Assembly (NCBI GenBank): GCA_025210735.1
Contig: JAOARD010000068.1
Span: 1 to 52,881, forward strand
From: Bacteroidales bacterium
Lineage (GTDB): Bacteria > Bacteroidota > Bacteroidia > Bacteroidales > UBA6680
Direction: 5' to 3'
DNA length: 52,881 nucleotides
A program made the translations under genes and the position numbers. Below, in pieces: positions 47,172-52,881 of this stretch. Within the stretch, counting starts at the first letter, position 1, and the number at the start of each line of letters is the position of its first letter. The notes under the pieces were generated by a model. The model had not been told where the DNA came from. It worked only from the letters and a program-made list of their open reading frames with translations, and did no database searches.

Positions 47172-47831
47172 ATGAAATTAACAGAAGTAAAGAAAATAGT
47201 TTTAAAAGAAGCTCTTGTTGAATTTAAACATATGGGATATACGAAGAAAAAAGACTATCTGATAAGGAATAGAGAAAAATTTAGTTATTACGTTGGTTTT
47301 GCTTTTGTTGATAATGATAATTCGTTTCCAACTAATTTTCATTATGGAATATCATCAAAACTATTAAATAATATATTACTTGAAATATTTCCTGAAAAAG
47401 GTTACAAACAGGATGAATATATCGGGGTATATGGAATAAATCAGCTTCTTTTATATGATAAAAAGAAATATCCTATTCTAGAGTATGACATTAAGAGTGA
47501 AATGGATATTAAAATTATGGTTAAAGAAATGGTAACGTATTTTAATGAGTTTGTATTGCCATTTCTTGAACAACTATCTTCATATGATACTTTAAACAAT
47601 TTTCTTAATTCTAAGGGAGTTATTTCCGAATCAATGCATCTACCAACTACATTAATTAATGGAATTATTTTTTCTCGAATTACAAAAGATGAAGGTTACG
47701 ATAAGGTTAAAACAAGATACAGAGACTTAATTGAATCATGGTCAGAGTGGGATAAATTAGATTTAATTAAAGTAATTGAGTTTTTAGACAATCATTCATA
47801 TGAAGATTTAATACTGATAGATAATCAGTAA
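47172..47831 (+). CDS. Presumed immunity protein for the nuclease-tipped toxin
   Basis: 219 residues, cytoplasmic (no signal peptide or membrane segment), with mixed alpha/beta text such as SYYVGFAFVDNDNSFPTNFH and helices at 105-140. It begins 2 bases after the toxin stop codon and shares its AT-rich composition, the usual place for an immunity gene. The sequence resembles DUF4304-like immunity proteins only loosely, and I assign no family. The role is inferred from position. Confidence 0.6.
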   Translation: MKLTEVKKIVLKEALVEFKHMGYTKKKDYLIRNREKFSYYVGFAFVDNDNSFPTNFHYGISSKLLNNILLEIFPEKGYKQDEYIGVYGINQLLLYDKKKYPILEYDIKSEMDIKIMVKEMVTYFNEFVLPFLEQLSSYDTLNNFLNSKGVISESMHLPTTLINGIIFSRITKDEGYDKVKTRYRDLIESWSEWDKLDLIKVIEFLDNHSYEDLILIDNQ

Positions 47832-47832
47832 A

Positions 47833-48453
47833 TTATTTTTTCTTTTTTAGGATTATTCTCCAACCGGCAATCATTTCATCTACAGAATTAACCAATGAAG
47901 GAAGCTTACCAGTTTTTTTATAAATCTTTATACTATTGTTAATTGCCAGAACAGTAAGAATAGTAAATGTAATCCCTAGAATAATAAAAATAATACCGAG
48001 TACAAATAAAAAAGCTTTTCCAAAATTAGTTCTTTTCTTTCCAATTAATACATCATTGTCAACTTTAAGGAATATAAGTTCTCCCCTATTCCCGATTTCT
48101 ATATGAGAAGAGTTAATACTACTAATAACACTATCCGGAATTATAATTGGTAAGTCAAGTTCGTTTTTTTTTGAGTATTTTTGAAAAAACTCTGTAAGAT
48201 TAGAATATTGGTTATCTCCTTTTTTAAATGATACTTTGAATGTTTTATTGTTAACTAGAGTCTCGAAGGTAAGATAGTTGGCGACATTTTGATTTAGATA
48301 GTCAAGATTAAGTTTTGAAATCAGATTGTCTTGTTCTATTATTTCTTTCTTCTCCTTTGAGCTATTAATTAGCTTTGGGCCAATAAGGAATATTAAGCAA
48401 AAAGCCAATAGAAATGCATATGAATTTTTTATCAGGTGCTCAAATATTTTCAT
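47833..48453 (-). CDS. Two-segment membrane protein of unknown function
   Basis: 206 residues. Membrane segments are at about 12-28 (AFLLAFCLIFLIGPKL) and 146-172 (AFLFVLGIIFIILGITFTIL), enclosing a mostly polar region with strands that would face the periplasm; the tail is Lys-rich. It is the only minus-strand gene in the toxin locus, ends 1 base from the immunity gene, and has its own promoter. It might be a second immunity or accessory gene, or a passenger. No family is recognised. Confidence 0.65.
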   Translation of the reverse strand: MKIFEHLIKNSYAFLLAFCLIFLIGPKLINSSKEKKEIIEQDNLISKLNLDYLNQNVANYLTFETLVNNKTFKVSFKKGDNQYSNLTEFFQKYSKKNELDLPIIIPDSVISSINSSHIEIGNRGELIFLKVDNDVLIGKKRTNFGKAFLFVLGIIFIILGITFTILTVLAINNSIKIYKKTGKLPSLVNSVDEMIAGWRIILKKKK

Positions 48454-48575
48454 GTATTTATAAAAAAACAGATTGAATTTTCCTTTTAGTTATGAAAGCT
48501 TCAATTACTTAGAATATATTCTTCCAATCTTTTTTGTCATTTTGTAGGATGAAAACCCATTTTTAATGCTTTGAG

Positions 48576-48605
48576 CAAAGATATATTAAAGATATCAGAA
48601 TCAAA
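48576..48605 (-). promoter_or_regulatory. Promoter of the minus-strand membrane protein gene
   Basis: Read on the minus strand: TTTG (48605-48602), 18 bp, then TATCTTTG (48583-48576). Both boxes match and the spacer is one base short of the usual 19. The leader would be about 115 bases. Confidence 0.6.
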
Positions 48606-48650
48606 AGAAAGTATATGAAGATAAAAACGTTTTTTTGAACAATCTAAAAA

Positions 48651-48926
48651 GCACTAAAAACACAGATTGGATTTGTCTTTAACCCAAAATGCATGTCCCA
48701 TGAACAGTTTATACACACAGTAGCGCATGAGAGTGGACACGGAATATTCCGTTTATGGCACACCTTCAGCAGCAAGAACAACTACCAGCTAGCCAAAGGA
48801 GCCACAACCAACCTGATGGATTACAGCACCAAACCAAACGCAACAGACCTGTTCAAATACCAATGGGACTACTGCCACAACCCCGAAAACACGACCGGAC
48901 TGTTCCAGGACGATGAAGAGGGGGAG
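48651..48926 (+). repeat. Long direct repeat, copy 2 (orphan cassette head)
   Basis: Second copy of 43936-44211, with nine mismatches in 276 bp by eye and the reading frame preserved. A TAA at 48645-48647 closes the frame just upstream, so this copy has no N-terminal protein attached. Confidence 0.95.
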
Positions 48927-49277
48927 AGTGTTTACAAAGTGATAGCAAAACGTTCAGACTACATTGTTGATGGTAATGGTTATGCAACATTCTTGTCACC
49001 AGCAGGAATGCCTATTACAATAAAACCAGAAGGCGATATAGAAATAATTGTCTCTTCAACAAATGATACTGAATTGGCTCTTAACAGTGAAACCGGAAGT
49101 ATAGTTAATTATAAACTATCTGTTGGAACACTATTTAGTTTTACCGAGAATAAAACTTTATATGCAGCAATATTTGATGCTGATAATAATTTCTTAGGCT
49201 ATAAGGATAATGAGAACAATGAGTATAAATACGATAATATTACAATTAAATATACAATACCATACCATACTCTTTAA
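48693..49277 (+). pseudogene. Orphan toxin cassette, 5' part (protease end plus start of alternative tip), frameshifted
   Basis: It encodes the end of the protease domain (FIHTVAHESGHGIFRLWHTF through NLMDYS to GLFQDDEEGE), then departs from the main toxin. The next ~110 residues are a beta-rich domain (GYATFLSPAGMPITIKPEG, SVGTLFSFTENKTLYAA). The equivalent domain in the main toxin has a similar phrase (FVSSAGWVITIPSN). It stops at a TAA (49275-49277) only because of an extra 5-bp unit; without it the frame runs on to 51514. No promoter or start signal precedes it, so it is probably silent unless recombined into the main gene. Confidence 0.8.
49257..49270 (+). repeat. ATACC tandem repeat (2.8 copies) causing the frameshift
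   Basis: ATACC ATACC ATAC. Removing one 5-bp unit joins the upstream frame to the downstream open frame (…TIPYSLNLIDANERFYLF…) without a stop. Confidence 0.85.
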
Positions 49278-49441
49278 ACCTTATAGATGCAAATGAGAGG
49301 TTCTATCTGTTTGACTCTTATTTAGATTTATCAGCATTTGATAATAATGAATATAAGGCAAATGGAGACATAGTATACCCGTTAGATAAAGATAGGTATA
49401 AAGAGATAGCCCCTACATTAAATGCCGAAAGTTATGAGCAA

Positions 49442-51514
49442 TTGGTTAATAAATTAAAGTCAAGATTTAATGACCAGTTATCTAATTCAGACTATGTATA
49501 CTTTGATAAAAGTCTGGAACTGGACAAAGATCTTGGAGTCATTGATATTGAGGATAGGTTATCGGTATTTAAAGTGATAACGAAAAACAGGATCTTTATT
49601 GATATTCTATATCTAGAAGAGAAGCCAACAGAGGAGCAACTACTTATGCTTGCAGATGATGTTTATAATGTATCAGATGCAAAAAACAGTAGAGATATTA
49701 TCTATATGATTATTCCGATATGGAATGTTAAAAAGATAAGTAAAGTTAATTTAAGGAGCGAGAGCCTGTTTAGATATAATATTAGTTTTTACTCAAAAAA
49801 TGAGGTTTATAATAATATTTCAGACCTTGTAGAGTATAAGAGTATAAAACAAAATAGTATATATAGTCATGTATTGGGTATTTATAAATTGGTACCTAAG
49901 CCTTATCACATCTATAATTACTATCTGACATACAAAGGTGATCTTATTAAATCAAAACCTGTGTCAGAAACAGAGGTTATAGGTAAAGATCATATATATG
50001 ATATGATTATTCAGTTTGATGATAGGATTGATAGAAACACTAAAGGACTGATAGCACAAAACATGTCTGAGCCAAATGGTGCAGGTTTGGCTTATAGATT
50101 AATGGATAGTTTTATAGATAGACCTCAAAATATTAAGGTTATATCACTTGGTCAGATTGGGCTTAAAGAGAGCCATATAATGCTTGAATACGGGCATAAA
50201 ACAGCCGATAAGTTTGCAAGATGGTATAGTTGGTTTGAGTTTAAGATATGGTCAGGTAAACTAAAACAGAAAGAAGCTTCACCACCAGATAATATAAGCT
50301 TTATATCCGGGCGTAATACATTTGAGCATGAACAGATACTTGTAAGGATAGATGCAATAGGTGCCGGATTATCGCTATTAGAATTGGATATATTAGCAGA
50401 TATAGCCGGAGGTATCTACTGTTTAACAGTGGGAGATATTGATAATGCTCGTATTTACGGATCAGGAGCATTTCTGCCTGTTGCAGGAGGAGCACTGAGA
50501 TTAGGAAAAGGAGCAATAAAAGGCATTGCCAAAGGAAGTAAAACATTAGTAAGGGTTAATGGTAAATTAGCCTTATTGCCAGATTTCAGATTTGATGTTT
50601 ATACCTTCCTTCAACATAAAATGCCGGATGAACTTGACAATATTCAGAAGCTTCATGATAAGATAGTAAAACACAAAGTTGTAGCCGATAACTTTACTGT
50701 AGAATTTGCAGAACTACTTGTAAAAGCAGGCGAGGGAAGAACACAAGTACTGGCTCAGATAGGAAAATGGGATAAGAAAGCATTAAATGCTCTTTCAAAA
50801 GATCTGAAAAATCCTAAATTTGCTAAAGAGTTCTTTGAAGGTGTTAAGACTAATCCGGGATTGGTTGAAGCATGGAATGTTGTTAGTGATCTATCAGAAA
50901 GCATTCGTAAAAACTTTTCTGTAGAGGATATTGCTAAAATAAGGAAATACCTCGATGACACAGGAGAATCTATAACTTCATTGCAGAAACGTATTCCTGC
51001 AAATAAGGATTTTGCTAAAAATTGGATTGATAATTTACATTGGTTTGGAAAACAAATTGGGAAAAAGGGAGATTATGTTGTTGAAGAAGCAGGAGAAGTG
51101 TTTTATAGAACTATTTCTAAGGATCATTATGATGAATTATTGAAGAATAAAAAAATATCACCGACAGGAGAGTGCACAACATCTCCAAATCAAGATTTTT
51201 CGGAAGATTATGAAGGGGTTCTGGTTAAGTTTTATGTAAAGAAGGGTACTATTGATAAATTAAGATTAATTGGAGTTTCAGATGGTCATCCTAGAGTTAC
51301 CCATTATTTTGGAGATATGCCAAGTGCTAAGAAAGTCAAAGAAACAACAGGTATGTCTTGGAATCAAACAAGAGCTAGATTTAAAGTTGAAACATTAGAA
51401 AAAACAGGAAACCAACAAGTAAATATTGCTTTAGGAAAAGGTGACGCATTAGATATTTTTAATGAAAATATAGTGACAATTGAAATGATTAAAATAACAG
51501 ATATAAAAAAATGA
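49442..51514 (+). CDS. Orphan toxin cassette, 3' part: helical pre-toxin region and ART-like toxin tip
   Basis: The open frame really runs from about 49262; the TTG at 49442 is only a formal start, and I regard this as the remainder of the cassette begun at 48651. The first ~300 residues are mixed strands and helices. A hydrophobic Gly/Ala-rich stretch follows (IGAGLSLLELDILADIAGGI ... GAFLPVAGGALRLGKGAIKG), placed like that of the main toxin. Then comes a charged helical part, and a C-terminal ~135-residue domain starting FYRTISKDHYDELLK with ECTTSPNQDFSEDYEGVLVK and ending near ALDIFNENIVTIE. YRT, TTS and a late Glu suggest an ADP-ribosyltransferase-like fold; this is a guess from motifs. 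The stop overlaps the next start (ATGA). Confidence 0.65.
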   Translation: MVNKLKSRFNDQLSNSDYVYFDKSLELDKDLGVIDIEDRLSVFKVITKNRIFIDILYLEEKPTEEQLLMLADDVYNVSDAKNSRDIIYMIIPIWNVKKISKVNLRSESLFRYNISFYSKNEVYNNISDLVEYKSIKQNSIYSHVLGIYKLVPKPYHIYNYYLTYKGDLIKSKPVSETEVIGKDHIYDMIIQFDDRIDRNTKGLIAQNMSEPNGAGLAYRLMDSFIDRPQNIKVISLGQIGLKESHIMLEYGHKTADKFARWYSWFEFKIWSGKLKQKEASPPDNISFISGRNTFEHEQILVRIDAIGAGLSLLELDILADIAGGIYCLTVGDIDNARIYGSGAFLPVAGGALRLGKGAIKGIAKGSKTLVRVNGKLALLPDFRFDVYTFLQHKMPDELDNIQKLHDKIVKHKVVADNFTVEFAELLVKAGEGRTQVLAQIGKWDKKALNALSKDLKNPKFAKEFFEGVKTNPGLVEAWNVVSDLSESIRKNFSVEDIAKIRKYLDDTGESITSLQKRIPANKDFAKNWIDNLHWFGKQIGKKGDYVVEEAGEVFYRTISKDHYDELLKNKKISPTGECTTSPNQDFSEDYEGVLVKFYVKKGTIDKLRLIGVSDGHPRVTHYFGDMPSAKKVKETTGMSWNQTRARFKVETLEKTGNQQVNIALGKGDALDIFNENIVTIEMIKITDIKK

Positions 51515-52026
51515 TATTTAGTGATAAAGAAAAGCAACTGATATTAGATTTCTCAATAGGTAAAATTGAACAAGATGAATTTGAAAGAAGGTTTCCTCAA
51601 AATATAAATAGTGTTTTTATAGAAAATAGTTTTGTTGAAGTTATAAGAAAAAGAGATTCAGATTCACTTGATTATCTTTTCATGATGTTATCATATATTG
51701 ATAAAGAGCCTCTTTATAATCTATTTAAAAAATTAATTGTAGAAAATTGGCATAACTATCATCAGGATATTGCCCGTTTTTTTCAATTTAATTTTAAGAA
51801 TCCAGATTGTATTGATTCTGTAATACAAGCAATGTATTTACATTGCGAACATTGGGATGAAGAAGATGATAGAGATCCATTTGTTAGAAAATGTGCTTAT
51901 GTATTAGCAACTTTAGGAACCGATTATGCTGTTGAAAAATTAAAAGAGTTGTCAAAGTCAAAGGATCCTATTATTAAAAAGTATTGTTCATACCAATTGG
52001 AAAAAAATAATTACTTTGATAGGTAG
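51511..52026 (+). CDS. Presumed immunity protein of the orphan toxin, HEAT-like
   Basis: 171 residues, cytoplasmic, helical. The C-terminal half reads as HEAT-type helix pairs (DPFVRKCAYVLATLGTDYAV, then KLKELSKSKDPIIKKYCSYQ), a form known among immunity proteins. It overlaps the orphan toxin by 4 bases (ATGA), so translation is coupled. It has no promoter of its own visible and may be expressed by read-through or from within the cassette. The role is inferred from position. Confidence 0.6.
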   Translation: MIFSDKEKQLILDFSIGKIEQDEFERRFPQNINSVFIENSFVEVIRKRDSDSLDYLFMMLSYIDKEPLYNLFKKLIVENWHNYHQDIARFFQFNFKNPDCIDSVIQAMYLHCEHWDEEDDRDPFVRKCAYVLATLGTDYAVEKLKELSKSKDPIIKKYCSYQLEKNNYFDR

Positions 52027-52079
52027 AATTTATAATATTTTTAGATATCCTTATTATATAGACATACAATGAGTATAGA

Positions 52080-52881
52080 TAACCTGAATTTGATTTAAAT
52101 AAACAATTGTCAAAAGTATTAATACAGATAGATTTAAGTAAGCCAACAGAAGAACAGATAAAGAAATTGAAATCTGTAGCAGCATGTGGTTCACAATTTA
52201 TATCTGTTGGAAATAAGGCTAAACTTATAGAGGCAATTATAAAATTTAACGAAGATGAATACTACTAAGATCTGGTTCTTGATTTAATAAAAACAACCAA
52301 AAAGGGTAATGATTCAAGAGAGCTGTATACAAAGTTAATGTCAAATAGTAATTTACTGAGTATTTTGGCTCGTGATCTTGACAATACTACAAATGTTATA
52401 GGTTATGAGATAGGTGAGGAGAATAATCTTGATAGATTCTTCTATGAATTATTTATGCTATTTAAACGATCATATTCTAAAGCAGAATTTGATGATATTG
52501 CAAGAAATACACCTGATAAAAACAAATACTATTTCTACTCTATACATAAACACAATCTTAGTTCTTTATGCGATAGAAATATTACAGATGTTACTAAAGT
52601 ACTATTACAATTAAAGAAACACTTAATGAATGTAATATTATAGCTACGCATGGATTTAATTATAATCCTAAAAAACATATAGCTACATTCAGTTACCCAC
52701 ATAAGTTTGATGACATTTTAATAGTAACCAATAGCGGTTACGATCTGTCAATTGATCAGGGAATATATGTAATGCCTGCATACGCTTATTATCTGTTAAT
52801 AAAGGCAGCCAATGATAGATCAATAGAACAGAACCTTCAATCTCTGTTTTTTGCAGTAACAGCCATAACACCATTTGATGA
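52080..52881 (+). pseudogene. Decayed third toxin module, running off the window
   Basis: A broken coding stretch of the same type as the toxin middle regions. From about 52080 the frame reads PEFDLNKQLSKVLIQIDLSK and PTEEQIKKLKSVA, comparable with KPTEEQLLMLADDV in the orphan cassette. An in-frame TAA interrupts it at 52266-52268. It continues to about 52610 (ARDLDNTTNVIGYEIGEENN), then shifts frame and reads on to the window end (HIATFSYPHKFDD ... VMPAYAYYLLIKAANDRS), comparable with YIPAIFVEYLEQNVKTQR of the main toxin. One stop and one frameshift show it is not functional as it stands. No copy of the 276-bp repeat precedes it. Confidence 0.68.

Noticed and set aside
49278..49441. Intergenic gap between two genes
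   Set aside because: The downstream frame is open through this stretch and encodes plausible protein, so it is part of the frameshifted cassette.
52338..52643. Independent 101-codon gene
   Set aside because: Its frame continues upstream past a stop and downstream after a frameshift with similarity to toxin middle regions, so it is a piece of a decayed gene.
1..52881. tRNA and rRNA genes
   Set aside because: I looked for cloverleaf signatures (GTTCRA-type arms) in intergenic regions and for rRNA core sequences and found none, but short RNAs could escape a reading by eye.

Overview
The window is chromosomal DNA of a low-G+C Bacteroidota bacterium. Evidence: promoter boxes of the form TAnnTTTG, start codons with almost no Shine-Dalgarno sequences, families largely confined to the phylum (DUF4924, DUF3078, head-GIN DUF2807), SprB repeats with a type A T9SS sorting tail, and menaquinone genes of the futalosine route. 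The genus cannot be read from the sequence.

Bases 1-23,500 are mostly housekeeping. In order: the C-terminal part of an IS1595-type transposase that has lost two catalytic Asp residues; an M16 peptidase; a small exported protein; a minus-strand operon (exported protein, ettA, DUF4870 membrane protein); an OlsF-like fused acyltransferase; engB; prs; rplY-pth-hslR-DUF4924; DUF3078; a TRIC-type channel; manA; udk; a DEDDy exonuclease; a DUF2807 lipoprotein; an RlmL-like methyltransferase; mqnB-mqnD; a PTPS-family enzyme with folE; and fabD. A perfect 36-bp palindrome lies inside pth, and a multi-hairpin leader precedes rplY.

Bases 23,698-41,283 form one transcription unit with a textbook promoter (TTTG, 19 bp, TAACTTTG) and one strong terminator hairpin. 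It encodes five exported proteins: a 314-aa helical protein, a 587-aa predicted beta-barrel, a 1467-aa beta-rich protein of unknown type, a 693-aa protein with about five FN3-like domains, and a 2729-aa SprB-repeat adhesin with a T9SS tail. Gaps of 11-12 bp or short overlaps suggest one surface assembly.

Bases 41,284-52,881 look like a polymorphic toxin locus. A 1920-aa Sec-exported protein has an FN3 domain, an Asp-rich linker, a metzincin-like protease (HESGH...H...MDY) and a C-terminal PD-(D/E)XK nuclease-like tip, followed 2 bp later by a presumed immunity gene. Further downstream, 276 bp covering the end of the protease domain is repeated at about 97% identity. That copy has no N-terminal part and is joined to a different tip (possibly ADP-ribosyltransferase-like) with its own overlapping immunity gene. 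This is an orphan cassette that could be swapped into the main gene by homologous recombination. It is currently frameshifted by one extra 5-bp ATACC unit. A third, decayed module follows to the window edge. G+C drops sharply exactly where the repeat ends, supporting past exchange of the tip.

Inference: the five-protein surface operon and the protease-bearing toxin may work together in contact-dependent competition. The link rests on adjacency, shared export signals and shared FN3 content; the sequence does not prove it.
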